A stretch of 64,000 bases of DNA, taken from contig JABDMH010000063.1 in assembly GCA_013001595.1 (NCBI GenBank), positions 1 to 64,000 of the forward strand. Direction: 5' to 3'. The stretch is from Saprospiraceae bacterium (GTDB lineage Bacteria > Bacteroidota > Bacteroidia > Chitinophagales > Saprospiraceae). Positions within the stretch are counted from its first letter, which is position 1, and the number at the start of each line of letters is the position of its first letter. The notes beneath the pieces are model-generated. The model saw only the letters and a program-made list of their open reading frames with translations. It was not told the origin of the DNA and searched no databases. Positions 1 to 9,053 of the stretch are shown one piece after another. Position numbers and translations under genes: made by a program.

Positions 1-972
1 AAAATTGATGCCTCTGGCGAATCCTTTGCAATCACCTCCGGACCCCAATTTTTTTCTCAATATCCAGTGCAACATCTTTCTGTAACTCCTGCCGGTCTTC
101 CGGAATCGGATATTGGTTATGTGGTCGCAACCAACGATTCTATTAAGTCTAATATTGTCACTGTTTGTATTCATGGAAATCCCACTTCTAAATTCCTATA
201 TCGCAATATCATTCCATATATCTCCGAAGCTTGCAATACAGTGATTGCTCCAGATTTAATGGCTATGGGTGATTCTCCGATACCCAAGGGAGTCACTGAC
301 TTTAGTCTTGATATTCATTATGCATACATTAGAGAATTTTTGGATACCATCGTACCAAGCGATAAAAAAATAGTCCTGGTAGTTCAGGATTGGGGTTCGG
401 GTATCGGATTTCGCTATGCCCATGAACGTTCTGAACGAATTGCTGGCTTAGTTTTTTTTGAAGCTATTCTTGAAGAATTTGCCTTTGCTGATGTTCCTTT
501 GGCTAATAAGATCATCTTTCGATTATTTCGAGGACTCTTGGGTTCATTCATCAATCAACGGCTCAACTTTTTCATCAAATATTTTCTCGGTTCTGCGGGG
601 TCCATTCGAAAACCAACTTCATCGGAAATGCAAGAATACCTTAGACCATATCCCACTTATGATTCACTTAAAGTTGTTGCTCAATGGCCTTGCGAAATAC
701 CGTTTGCTGATCATTCGTTAGAGACGGGTGATCGAAATAGAGATAAAATTGTAGCTACTGGTGAGTACATCTTTGAAACCAATGCGTTTCCGAAAGTTTT
801 CCTACATGCTTCCCCAGGGGCAATAATCGATGAGGCGAAAAAAGATAGATACATCGCCAAACTTGGAGACACTGCGGTTGCCGTTGATCTGGGCAAGGGA
901 CTTCACTACTTGCAAGAGGATCATCCAGCAGCCATAGGGATGGCTGTCTCAGCTCTACTTCAACAGCTATAG
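1..972 (+). CDS. Haloalkane dehalogenase-type alpha/beta hydrolase (5' end outside window)
   Basis: Hydrolytic alpha/beta-hydrolase of the haloalkane dehalogenase family, probably subfamily II. Numbering from the first in-window start (GTG at 67), the family landmarks fall in place: HGNP (36-39) with halide-binding Asn38, the nucleophile elbow VQDWGS with Asp108 followed by Trp109, a catalytic-acid candidate Glu132 and the His motif LHYLQED with His280. Asn38/Trp109/Glu132 is the subfamily II arrangement. The frame stays open from base 1 to 66 and reads a plausible N-terminal strand (QYPVQHLSV), so the GTG is probably internal and the true start lies upstream. The substrate is not shown by the sequence, since members include dehalogenases and related hydrolases. 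It is followed by a 164-bp gap and an unrelated secreted protein. Confidence 0.82.
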   Translation, partial: KIDASGESFAITSGPQFFSQYPVQHLSVTPAGLPESDIGYVVATNDSIKSNIVTVCIHGNPTSKFLYRNIIPYISEACNTVIAPDLMAMGDSPIPKGVTDFSLDIHYAYIREFLDTIVPSDKKIVLVVQDWGSGIGFRYAHERSERIAGLVFFEAILEEFAFADVPLANKIIFRLFRGLLGSFINQRLNFFIKYFLGSAGSIRKPTSSEMQEYLRPYPTYDSLKVVAQWPCEIPFADHSLETGDRNRDKIVATGEYIFETNAFPKVFLHASPGAIIDEAKKDRYIAKLGDTAVAVDLGKGLHYLQEDHPAAIGMAVSALLQQL

Positions 973-1136
973 AAGCTATGAATTACTACTGAACGGACGT
1001 GGAGGTCTGGGGATTCAAAAAACTACTTTGAAAAAATTCTAATAAGGAATGAAAAAGTAAATAGACTGAATCTTTGTCAGGACCTTCTATCTAAATCAGT
1101 GCAGTTAAACCGCACCATCATCATTTTAAAATTGAC

Positions 1137-1925
1137 ATGATCATGAAGACAAAATCTACAATTACCTTTATGTTATTGTTATTGGCTCTTGCGGCTTTTT
1201 CTTTGCCAGATCGTAGGAATAGCGCTCCGGATAAATCTGATACATTTAGGATAGATAGCTTTACTTTCTTATCGAATGGCGTTGCTATGAGAGGCAAAAT
1301 ATTTTTACCATCTGCCTACAAAACTAATCGAAGCCTACCTGCAATCTATTTAATAGATTTTACAGAACAGCACTTTAAAGTGGCAACTGATGAATTCGAA
1401 AAAGTAATTGACGGTGTTAGACAAATTCAAGATTTTGAGGCATTGGTTGTTACGCTAGAAAACATTCCCGACATAGATGCGGAGCCGGATTCATTCCAAG
1501 AGCACTACAATATTTTTCGGAATATGACTTCGTATGTAGCGGCACATTATACGGATAATTCGCTAAGGACTTTCATTGGGAAAGGTAGCGAATGCGGTGT
1601 AGTTCTCATGGCCCTATTTCTTGAAAACTCGGAAAACTCGGTCTTTGATAATTTCATAGCTACTGATCCTTCTGGTCTCTATAAAACAGCACTAATTGAG
1701 ATGCTGGAAAATCAAGATTTCCCACAGAATAAATTGAACAACAAACTTCACTTTTCGTTTTCAACTAGCAATGATCGGGTCAAATGCATCAGATTAATAA
1801 CTCTGATGAAAGAAGCTAAGTATCCATGGTTGGATCTTGAATCAGTGGAATATACGGATAGTAATTACGAAAACACCTATCCAGTATCTTATCCAGAAGG
1901 TTTAAGGTACGTTTTTAGAAACTAG
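1137..1925 (+). CDS. Secreted putative esterase-like alpha/beta hydrolase, active site degenerate
   Basis: A 262-residue protein with an N-terminal signal peptide (hydrophobic stretch about residues 9-24). ATG codons at 1137 and 1143 are both possible starts. After the signal it resembles the putative-esterase (enterochelin esterase/esterase D) fold: a beta strand reading RGKIFLPSAY, then LPAIYLIDF, then FIGKGSECG where family members carry GHSxGG. The elbow keeps a Ser but in an unusual context, and the C-terminal His and Asp motifs are not obvious, so catalytic activity is doubtful. It stands alone: the gene before it is a cytoplasmic-type hydrolase and the genes after it are on the other strand. 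Confidence 0.55.
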   Translation: MIMKTKSTITFMLLLLALAAFSLPDRRNSAPDKSDTFRIDSFTFLSNGVAMRGKIFLPSAYKTNRSLPAIYLIDFTEQHFKVATDEFEKVIDGVRQIQDFEALVVTLENIPDIDAEPDSFQEHYNIFRNMTSYVAAHYTDNSLRTFIGKGSECGVVLMALFLENSENSVFDNFIATDPSGLYKTALIEMLENQDFPQNKLNNKLHFSFSTSNDRVKCIRLITLMKEAKYPWLDLESVEYTDSNYENTYPVSYPEGLRYVFRN

Positions 1926-1959
1926 AATGTAAAAACACAGGGGTAGCGCCATCCTAACT

Positions 1960-2205
1960 TTATTGACTTCCATCATAGTTCAGAGGCAAGCGCGAACTGA
2001 ATTCAAATGTTACAAAGCCAGCACCGTTACTTGCTGAAAGATTCTCATTAATTCTGGCTGCTTGTTGCCCAAGCACTTCGTTCCATCCTATTAGATTAGC
2101 GGTGTAGCCTTCCCATATTTAAGAAAATACTGTAGCATTAGCGGACTTTATAACCAAATAGTAGGGTGCCATCAGCAAAGAGCTCTCGCCTCAATGAATG
2201 ATCGA
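1960..2205 (-). pseudogene. Decayed C-terminal coding fragment, family unknown
   Basis: On the minus strand this stretch reads as protein but is broken. An upstream piece (…LRRELFADGTLLFGYKVR then stop) is followed in another frame by about 50 residues beginning IWEGYTANLIGWNEVLGQQ and ending at TAA (1960-1962). Composition and absence of stops look coding. It lies immediately downstream of the DUF1501 gene on the same strand, so it may be the remains of a further gene of that operon. I do not recognise the family. Confidence 0.35.
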
Positions 2206-2224
2206 ATGTGAACGGGAGATATGA

Positions 2225-3676
2225 CTAGGTCAGAATATCCGTCACCACCTTCCCGTGCACATCTGTCAAACGGTACCTTCTTCCCTGATGTTTGAAGGTG
2301 AGTCGTTCATGGTCAATCCCCAGGAGGTGTAACATGGTAGCTTGAAAGTCATGCACGTGCACCGGATTTTCCACGATGTTGTATCCCAGTTCATCGGTGG
2401 CACCATATTGCAGCCCACGTTTAATTCCTGCTCCCGCCATCCACATGCTGAAGCAGTAGGGGTGGTGATCTCGCCCAAAATCCTCCCTGGTTAATTTCCC
2501 CTGGCAGTAGTTTGTCCGGCCAAACTCACCGCCCCAGATCACAAGGGTGTCTTCAAGTAGTCCTCGCTCTTTGAGATCCATGACCAGTGCTGCTGAGGGC
2601 TGGTCTATATCTTTGCATTGCTTAGTCAGATGATCGGGAAGACTGTTGTGTTGATCCCATCCCTGATGATATAACTGGATGAATTTGACGTCTCGTTCGG
2701 CCAAACGCCGTGCTAGCAGGCAGTTGGCAGAATAAGTTCCCGGGATACGGGCTTCAGGGCCATATAAATCAAAAATATGTTCAGGTTCATCCGAAAGATC
2801 TGTCACTTCCGGAACGGAGCTTTGCATCCGGTAGGCCATTTCATATTGTACCATACGAGCATGGATCTCCGGATTTCCATCTTTGTGCCCATATCGTTTA
2901 TTGAGTTGCTGCAGATGATTCAACATCATTCGTCGGCTAGACAGATTGATACCCTCGGGATTGTTGATGAACAAAACTGGATCTTTGCCGGAACGAAACT
3001 GGACACCCTGGTGCTGGGAAGACAGGAACCCGCTTCCCCAAAGGCGTGCCAAAAGGGGCTGTGCGGCCATCGCCCGCCCACTTCCTTTCGATAACAACAC
3101 ACAAAATGCGGGAAGATTACTATTGTCACTACCCAAGCCATAGCTCAACCACGAACCCATACTGGGACGGCCGCTTTGCTGAGAGCCAGTTTGAAAGAAA
3201 GTGAGTGCCGGATCATGATTGATGGCGTCTGTATACATGGACCGAATTATGCATAGTTCATCGGCAATCTTAGCTGTATACGGAAGCAGATCACTCACCC
3301 AGGCACCCGATTGACCGTGCTGCTGGAAACCGGCATAGGAACCGACCATTGGTTTGGGTTGGCTGGCGGTAAACTCCGTTACACGCTGTCCCTTGGCAAC
3401 GGAAGGAGGAAGTTGTTCTCCCCAGCGTTTTTGCAGCAGCGCTTTGTGGTCGAATAACTCCAACTGAGATGGTCCGCCGCTTTGAAAAAGATAAATAACT
3501 CGTTTGGCTCTGGGCGCTCGATGGGTTTGGCCCAGCATTCCTTGAATGGTAGCGGTTAGGTCTTGGGGACCACTGGGTTTGCATCCGGGCAAAAGTGACG
3601 AGAGCGCAACTGCACCAAGCCCAAGACTGCCTCGGGAAAGAAAATGCCGGCGAGTTATCTGCAATAATGGGTCCAT
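2225..3676 (-). CDS. DUF1501 domain protein, Tat-exported
   Basis: A 483-residue member of the DUF1501 family (alkaline-phosphatase/sulfatase-like fold, function unproven). The N-terminus carries a twin-arginine motif (RRHFL, residues 9-13), a hydrophobic core and a lipobox-like LLPGC with Cys32, so a Tat-exported and perhaps lipidated protein is likely. Typical DUF1501 stretches are visible: LFQSGGPSQLELFD, DALTFFQTGS-type text, LVIWGGEFGRT and GRDHHPYCFSMWMAG. The start codon lies three bases after the stop of the PSCyt1/DUF1549/DUF1553 gene, the classic two-gene pair of Planctomycetes. The pairing implies a joint extracytoplasmic job, often near sulfatases and glycan degradation, but no reaction is established. 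Confidence 0.88.
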   Translation of the reverse strand: MDPLLQITRRHFLSRGSLGLGAVALSSLLPGCKPSGPQDLTATIQGMLGQTHRAPRAKRVIYLFQSGGPSQLELFDHKALLQKRWGEQLPPSVAKGQRVTEFTASQPKPMVGSYAGFQQHGQSGAWVSDLLPYTAKIADELCIIRSMYTDAINHDPALTFFQTGSQQSGRPSMGSWLSYGLGSDNSNLPAFCVLLSKGSGRAMAAQPLLARLWGSGFLSSQHQGVQFRSGKDPVLFINNPEGINLSSRRMMLNHLQQLNKRYGHKDGNPEIHARMVQYEMAYRMQSSVPEVTDLSDEPEHIFDLYGPEARIPGTYSANCLLARRLAERDVKFIQLYHQGWDQHNSLPDHLTKQCKDIDQPSAALVMDLKERGLLEDTLVIWGGEFGRTNYCQGKLTREDFGRDHHPYCFSMWMAGAGIKRGLQYGATDELGYNIVENPVHVHDFQATMLHLLGIDHERLTFKHQGRRYRLTDVHGKVVTDILT

Positions 3677-3679
3677 GTA

Positions 3680-6085
3680 TTAACTCTTGTGTATACTTTC
3701 GACCATATTAATTAGCGTAGAAGCCACCATCGTATAAGCAGCCAGTTCGACCGGATCTACCTGGGATCCCATGGGAGATTCCCCTGTTTGAAGGAGTAAC
3801 CTTGCTTCTTCGGGATTTTTCTCAAATGCTGCCAACCCAGTTTGAAACAACTGGTCCAAAATATCAATATCTTCTACATCTGGAAAACGGGAGGTAGCGC
3901 AGCGGAATCCAAACTTAATCCGATCCCTGGCGGTTATACCGCCTTCTTTCACCATTCGCTGGGCGAAGACCCGCGAGGCTTCGATAAATTGTGGATCATT
4001 CAGCAAGACCATTGCCTGCATCGGCGTACTGGTAGACTGCCGTTTCACGGTACAGTTGTTGCGACTGGCGGCATCGAAGATCATCATAGCTGGGGGAGGC
4101 TGTATGCGCTTCCAAAAGGTGTACATACTCCTTCGGTAAAGATCTGGTCCATGTCCTTGCATATATTTTCGCTGGTATCTTCCGCCTGAAGAAACTTCTA
4201 TCCACAGGTCTGCAGGTTGATAGGGTTTTACTCCTGGCCCTCCCAATTGCTGAACTAACAAACCGCTGATGGCCAGGGCCTGGTCTCTGATCATTTCCGC
4301 TGAAAGCCGCATTTGGGGTCCACGAGATAAAAATATATTGTCAGGGTCGAGTTTCCATTTTTGTTCATGGACGGTTGCTGTTTGGCGATAGGTGGCAGAC
4401 ATCAGCATCTGTTTCATGAGATGTTTCAGGTCCCAGCCCGATTCACGAAAGTCAATCGCCAGCCAATCTAGCAACCGAGGATGGCTAGGTAGGGCTCCCT
4501 GACTGCCAAAGTCTTCCGGTGTACTGACAATGCCCCTGCCGAACAGCATTTGCCAATATCGGTTGACCGCAACGCGGGCAGTAAGTGGGTGATCACGACT
4601 AAACAACCATTTGCTGAGTCCCAGTCGGTTCTTAGCGAACTCATTGGAAAATGGCAAAATAGCATCGGGGGTAGTGGCCACAACCGGCTTTCCTTTAGCA
4701 TCATATACACCACGATTGAGTACATGTGTTGGGCGAAGGGTATCCATATCGGCCATGACCATAATCGGTTGCAAGAGTTGGCTCAATTCTTCCTCCCAAA
4801 CCCAGCGATATGTTTCTGCCGAATCTTGGATGCTTTGATTTTCGTATTCAATGCTGAGCCTGCGATCGATGAAAGCTTGAATTTCCTGTTGCTTTTCTTT
4901 AGGAATTTCCAGGTATGGCGGCGCTGTTCCTTCAAAAGATTGCCATTTACCTTTTTCTGGAACCTGATTGAAAAATGCAAACAGTCCATAGTATTCTTCC
5001 TGGCTGATGGGATCGTATTTGTGGTCGTGACATTGTGCACAGCCGAGGGTCAAGCCGAGAAAGGCTGCACCCAGGGTGTTGGTTCTGTCAACGACGTACT
5101 CCACCCTAAACTCCTCATCGATGACACCGCACTCTTGCGTGGTTTTGTGATTACGATTGAAGGCCGTCGCAAGTTGGTGTTCGTAGGTGGCATCTGGCAT
5201 AAGGTCGCCGGCCATTTGCCAGCTTACAAATTGATCATAGGGTAGATTTTGATTGAAAGCACCAATGACCCAATCTCTCCAGGGCCACATGTTTCGTTCG
5301 AAGTCATGATGGTAACCCTGGGTATCCCCATACCGAGCCAGGTCTAGCCATTCAACGGCCATGCGCTCACCATATGCTTCTGAGGCCAACATGTTGTCTA
5401 TCAGCTGTTCATAACCCTCCGGGGATGTGTCGGCGAGAAAAGCATCGATTTCGTCTGGACTGGGTGGCAACCCTCGTACATCAAAACTCAATCTTCGGAT
5501 TAATTTGGCTTTGTTTTCCCGTGGCATAGGTTTCCATCCTAATTGATCAAGCTGCTCCATGATAAAGTAGTCGATCGTGGTTCGGGGCCAGGATGGATCT
5601 GATACTTCAGGGAGTTCAGTGTTGACGGGAGAAATAAAAGCCCAGTGGGATTTCCATTCGGCTCCCTGCTTGATCCACCTTCTTAGGAGTGCAATTTCAA
5701 ATGGAGAGAGACTGAGGTTGGATTCCGGAGGCGGCATCATGATTTCCTGATCACGGCTGGAGATGCGATGCACCAATTCACTTGTTTTCAAATTGCCCGG
5801 AACGATGGCGTATCGATTTTCACTGGTATCCAATAAGGCGAAAGCACCTTCTTCAATATCAAATCGAAGACCAGCCTCTCTAGTGTTTTTATCTGGGCCG
5901 TGACATTTGTAGCAGCGGTCAGCAAGAATGGGGCGGATATGAAAATTGAAATCTACTTCTTTGGGCAATGATTGTTGGGTCTGATCGGTTTCACTTGATG
6001 CTATTGGATGACAAGCCACCTGATATAGCGCCAATCCAATAAAGAGTAGAGGATAGTATATGTCGGTAATGCCGATTGGCTTCAT
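3680..6085 (-). CDS. PSD1 / planctomycete cytochrome c (PSCyt1-DUF1549-DUF1553) protein
   Basis: An 801-residue exported protein with three family domains in order. The PSCyt1 domain has heme-c motif CYKCH (Cys58, Cys61, His62). DUF1549 runs from about residue 165 to 375, with the family text LARYGDTQGYHHD and a second CxxCH (Cys349-His353) in GCAQCHDHKYDP. DUF1553 spans about 495 to 760 (LTARVAVNRYWQMLFGRG, PSHPRLLDWLA). The start is at 6085 and a lipobox-like YQVAC (Cys25) follows the signal segment, suggesting a lipoprotein. It is translationally close to the downstream DUF1501 gene (3-bp gap) and surely co-transcribed with it. Such proteins are abundant in Planctomycetes and occasional in marine Bacteroidota. 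Function is unknown, with electron transfer inferred from the CxxCH motifs. Confidence 0.92.
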   Translation of the reverse strand: MKPIGITDIYYPLLFIGLALYQVACHPIASSETDQTQQSLPKEVDFNFHIRPILADRCYKCHGPDKNTREAGLRFDIEEGAFALLDTSENRYAIVPGNLKTSELVHRISSRDQEIMMPPPESNLSLSPFEIALLRRWIKQGAEWKSHWAFISPVNTELPEVSDPSWPRTTIDYFIMEQLDQLGWKPMPRENKAKLIRRLSFDVRGLPPSPDEIDAFLADTSPEGYEQLIDNMLASEAYGERMAVEWLDLARYGDTQGYHHDFERNMWPWRDWVIGAFNQNLPYDQFVSWQMAGDLMPDATYEHQLATAFNRNHKTTQECGVIDEEFRVEYVVDRTNTLGAAFLGLTLGCAQCHDHKYDPISQEEYYGLFAFFNQVPEKGKWQSFEGTAPPYLEIPKEKQQEIQAFIDRRLSIEYENQSIQDSAETYRWVWEEELSQLLQPIMVMADMDTLRPTHVLNRGVYDAKGKPVVATTPDAILPFSNEFAKNRLGLSKWLFSRDHPLTARVAVNRYWQMLFGRGIVSTPEDFGSQGALPSHPRLLDWLAIDFRESGWDLKHLMKQMLMSATYRQTATVHEQKWKLDPDNIFLSRGPQMRLSAEMIRDQALAISGLLVQQLGGPGVKPYQPADLWIEVSSGGRYQRKYMQGHGPDLYRRSMYTFWKRIQPPPAMMIFDAASRNNCTVKRQSTSTPMQAMVLLNDPQFIEASRVFAQRMVKEGGITARDRIKFGFRCATSRFPDVEDIDILDQLFQTGLAAFEKNPEEARLLLQTGESPMGSQVDPVELAAYTMVASTLINMVESIHKS

Positions 6086-6267
6086 ACTAGGTTCCCAATT
6101 TCGCGGAGAGTGAAAAGTTACTGAAACTTTTGGATTTAGATAATCACCTAATTATCACCTTCACAATAGGGGTAGCACCATGATGGCTTCTTATCAAGTA
6201 CTTGCCAGCCAACAGACCATCCATGTGAATGGTTATAGCATTGCTATTGACATATCCATCGTATTTA

Positions 6268-6409
6268 CAATCCTAATGTGATTTTACTCTCAGCAAGGCT
6301 CGCCCGGCCAAGCTATGCGGACAGGCCTCAGTGTTCAGGTAGGGTCTTCCCTCCGTCTCGAAGGCTTTCGGGAGGAAACGCAGGATGGGAGCAAAAGGGA
6401 TTAGAATTG
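6268..6409. repeat. Small inverted-repeat (MITE-like) element in the 6086-6547 gap
   Basis: The 462-bp gap between divergent genes holds an imperfect terminal inverted repeat. The left arm at 6268-6292 begins CAATCCTAAT and the right arm at 6386-6409 ends ATTAGAATTG. The arms align over about 25 bp (CAATyCTAAT, then TTTT and CTC blocks). They enclose a GC-rich core with short self-complementary pieces (GGCC…GGCC, CGAA…TTCG). The left-arm motif ACAATCCTAA…CTCAGCAA recurs directly at 6460-6495. No ORF lies inside. This could be a non-autonomous mobile element or a structured RNA. The rest of the gap shows nothing recognisable. Confidence 0.4.
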
Positions 6410-6550
6410 TTTCTATAGTTTCATGGAGCCAGCACTAATCCTGGAATCTTTTGCACAACAATCCTAACTTACGTCACACAAAGTGTTCTCAGCAAAAATC
6501 GAATTATTCTGCACTAATGAAAAAATACTCGGCTTAATCAATCAACCGTG

Positions 6551-7738
6551 ATGGCTAACACTAACCGCATCCTATCCATTGATATCATGAGAGGATTAAC
6601 CCTCTTTTTGATGTTATTCGTTAATGATCTATATACACCTGGGGTGCCAAAATGGTTGGTTCATACCTCTAAACTAGAAGATGGAATGGGCTTAGCTGAT
6701 TGGGTCTTTCCCGGTTTTCTTTTTATTGTGGGACTTTCCATTCCTTTTGCCTTTATAGCTCGTGAAAAAAGAGGGCAGTCTAATCTCCAAATGATTTCAC
6801 ATATCTTGATTCGATCATTTAGCTTGTTAGTCATAGGAGTCTTTATGGTCAACATAGAGCGTTATAATGCCAATTTAACGGGTATAAGTACTTACTTGTG
6901 GGCTACCCTAGTTTATATTTCTATTTTTCTTATTTGGAACAATTATCCACAACAGTCCCAATTTGGCAAACTGTTTAGCGCTTTCCAATATCTCGGAATT
7001 TTCGGGCTGCTTGCATTGGCTGCAATATACCGTTCAGGAACACCAGAGAATACAAGCTGGATGAGCACAAGCTGGTGGGGAATCTTAGGATTAATTGGCT
7101 GGGGCTATTTGATTTCGGCCCTCATCTATGTGTGGCTGAGGGACCGAATAACTGGCATTGTCATGGTTTGGCTCGGTTTTGTTATGTTGAATATTCTAGC
7201 CCAATCATCCTACCTGGATCTTCTAAATCCCATTACACCAATCTTTGGAGTTCTCCTCGATGGAAATGTTCCATCAATAGTTCTTTCAGGCCTAGTAATA
7301 GGAATCCTGTTAAAGAAGTATGAAACGAATTACATACAATTACTGACTCTCATTATTCCTATTGGCTTCACATGCATAATATTGGCATTTTTCCTAAGAA
7401 ATTGGTTTATCTTTTCTAAAATACTGGGAACCCCATCATGGGCAATGTTGTGCAATGGAATTAGCATTTTAGTCTTTGCTTCATTGTTTTATATACTCGA
7501 CATAAAAAAGTGGCAAAAGTGGAGTATTCCATTCCTGCCAGCTGGCCAAAATTCATTGACTACATACTTAGCTCCAGATATTTTGTATTTCCTAATTTGG
7601 GGTCTTAATCTCAACATTTTGATTTATAAGCAAGCTGAGATGTCTTGGCTGACGGTTTCCGGGTCCATCGTTTGGGCATTTGCCATGGTAGGTTTCGCTG
7701 CATTATTGACGAGGATACATATTCGTCTTAAACTTTAG
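6551..7738 (+). CDS. DUF5009 / HGSNAT-like multi-pass membrane acyltransferase
   Basis: A polytopic inner-membrane protein of about 395 residues with some ten hydrophobic segments. The N-terminus RILSIDIMRGLTLFLM followed by FVNDL and a GLADWVFPGFLFIVGLSIPFAF segment is the signature of the DUF5009/YeiB-like group related to heparan-alpha-glucosaminide N-acetyltransferase. That group would move acetyl groups across the membrane onto amino sugars. The catalytic His of human HGSNAT was not located with certainty, so the acyl acceptor is unknown. A GTG directly precedes the ATG at 6551; the ATG is chosen. It is followed by a small HXXEE membrane protein 70 bp downstream. Confidence 0.8.
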   Translation: MANTNRILSIDIMRGLTLFLMLFVNDLYTPGVPKWLVHTSKLEDGMGLADWVFPGFLFIVGLSIPFAFIAREKRGQSNLQMISHILIRSFSLLVIGVFMVNIERYNANLTGISTYLWATLVYISIFLIWNNYPQQSQFGKLFSAFQYLGIFGLLALAAIYRSGTPENTSWMSTSWWGILGLIGWGYLISALIYVWLRDRITGIVMVWLGFVMLNILAQSSYLDLLNPITPIFGVLLDGNVPSIVLSGLVIGILLKKYETNYIQLLTLIIPIGFTCIILAFFLRNWFIFSKILGTPSWAMLCNGISILVFASLFYILDIKKWQKWSIPFLPAGQNSLTTYLAPDILYFLIWGLNLNILIYKQAEMSWLTVSGSIVWAFAMVGFAALLTRIHIRLKL

Positions 7739-7808
7739 GAATTATATCTGGGTAAAATAGATATTCTAATCATCTCTACTTTTGCGTTACTCATGTGATA
7801 CATCGCAG

Positions 7809-8273
7809 ATGAATAAGAAAACTGTGAGCGCTCCTTCTCCCAACCAAGTGGCATGGTTACTACCAGCCACCATTTTTATTCATCAGTTGGAAGAATACTA
7901 CGGCCAATTTCCACTTTGGTACTCCAACCTGCTAAATGCACAGTTGTCCAACCAGGACTTCATCTACATCAATGCAGTTGGCCTATTCATATTTACAGCA
8001 TTTTCCTTGTCCTATATTTTCAATAAAAACAACATAATATTGGTCGCATTGGGCACGCTTGTCTTCGTGAATGGCATAGCACATTTGCTATTAAGTGTTT
8101 TTACCTTTTCTTATTCACCTGGCACAATTTCTGGCCTTGTCCTTTTCCTTCCCTTAGGAATTCTCATCTTCAACAAGATACTACCGAAATTGAATGACCA
8201 TAAAAAGGTCCTTGCCATTGCGATAGGCATCTTTGTCTTGTTTACGGTAAGCTTCATTGCTGTCAATCTTTGA
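7809..8273 (+). CDS. HXXEE-domain membrane protein
   Basis: About 154 residues with four predicted membrane segments and the defining HXXEE motif (HQLEEY) near the N-terminus, just after a WLLPATIFIH segment. Members are small integral membrane proteins of unknown function. The in-frame TTG at 7782 would add nine residues, but the ATG at 7809 (MNKKTVSAP) gives a more usual start. The spacing of about 70 bp from the HGSNAT-like gene on the same strand leaves co-transcription possible. Downstream lies the wreck of an IS3 element. Confidence 0.75.
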   Translation: MNKKTVSAPSPNQVAWLLPATIFIHQLEEYYGQFPLWYSNLLNAQLSNQDFIYINAVGLFIFTAFSLSYIFNKNNIILVALGTLVFVNGIAHLLLSVFTFSYSPGTISGLVLFLPLGILIFNKILPKLNDHKKVLAIAIGIFVLFTVSFIAVNL

Positions 8274-8299
8274 TTTTTTTGTGGTATCCTAAAACTCGA

Positions 8300-8710
8300 T
8301 CAAAAGCACGCATCTGTCAAAGTTCCGTCTGCCAGACCTGGTTTGGTCCTAGTCACTTGCACAACGTTGAGCAGGTAAGAATATACCTTATGTGCCTTGT
8401 TTCGATTCGACGTCTGTGGCCCTGATAATAGGTTTCTCAGGCACATCACTCGATAGTACAAGCGATCTACGCGATTCTGAATTACTTGATAGCCCAGATC
8501 ATACTTTAACTAGGCGTGCATCCGTCGAGATTCCTCGTAGGGTTGCTCCAAATAATGCTCATCTATCAGTCGCATCAATTCTAAGTTCACTTCTGTTTCG
8601 CTTGTGGGCTTATGGTACAGCCTTGATCTGCTGACTCCAACCAGCTCGCACTGGGAACGAATACTTAGATTCAGATTCGATCGATCGACCATTGCTCGCT
8701 TTTCCTTCAC
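8300..8710 (-). pseudogene. IS3-family OrfB transposase remnant
   Basis: The frame opens at a GTG (8708-8710) and reads VDRSNLNLSIRSQCELVGVSRSRLYHKP, then LELMRLIDEHYLEQPYEESRRMHA, the standard N-terminal region of IS3-family OrfB. An in-frame TAG (8510-8512) then interrupts. After it the same frame continues LKYDLGYQVIQNRVDRLYY and PQTSNRNKAHKVYSYLL, up to a damaged copy of the WAxDITY strand (ADGTLTD) and a final TGA at 8300. The TAG replaces what is normally Trp or Tyr. No catalytic DDE domain remains. Confidence 0.8.
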
Positions 8711-8720
8711 ATACTTTACC

Positions 8721-8870
8721 TCAACACTCTTTTATATAAAATTCGATCTCCACTTTTTGCTGGCCGATCACTTTCAGACAACTAATCCTTTTGCTCTTCT
8801 GCCTCAGCCTTATTGCAGCCTCCAACACGACCTTGGTCTTGAATTTGGATGTAAATCTCCCTTTCTTCAT
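8721..8870 (-). pseudogene. IS3-family OrfA remnant (internally deleted)
   Basis: Forty-nine codons starting MKKGRFTSKFKTKVVLEA, the conserved helix-turn-helix start of IS3-family OrfA. It then jumps to a shortened IGQQKVEIEFY stretch that matches the usual C-terminal leucine-zipper end. The middle of OrfA is missing compared with the usual ~90-110 residues. The stop is at 8721-8723, ten bases before the orfB frame begins. Confidence 0.75.
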
Positions 8871-9053
8871 CTGCCTTAATCTATTTATTAACAATTTGTC
8901 TTAAATCCAAGTCCGATTTCTTCGGGATACGTCAGGGTGACCATCTAAATGTCACATACCCCGACGTCGTGAAGTATGACACCACTTGAAGACCAATGAA
9001 TATCTATCTTTATGCCTACAGAACGTTTTTACATGCATAAACCCAAGCCAACA

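Larger units (their letters stand above)
8300..8870 (-). mobile_element. Decayed IS3-family insertion sequence (N-terminal half)
   Basis: Both reading frames of an IS3-family element survive in damaged form on the minus strand: an orfA remnant (8721-8870) and the first part of orfB (8300-8710). The DDE catalytic domain is lost beyond its first strand. To the right, 8913-8932 contains the inverted repeat GTGAC…GTCAC, and the sequence out to about 8960 may be the left end of the original element, but no clean terminal repeats or target duplication were identified. The element separates the HXXEE gene from the PL10-like lyase. Confidence 0.75.

Noticed and set aside
4550-5245. 231-codon plus-strand frame inside the PSCyt1/DUF1549/DUF1553 gene
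   Set aside because: Antisense to a fully conserved coding region and without family similarity.
6386-6404. Fragment of a 16S rRNA gene
   Set aside because: Only a short phrase resembles the rRNA; flanking bases do not, so chance or a repeat core is more likely.
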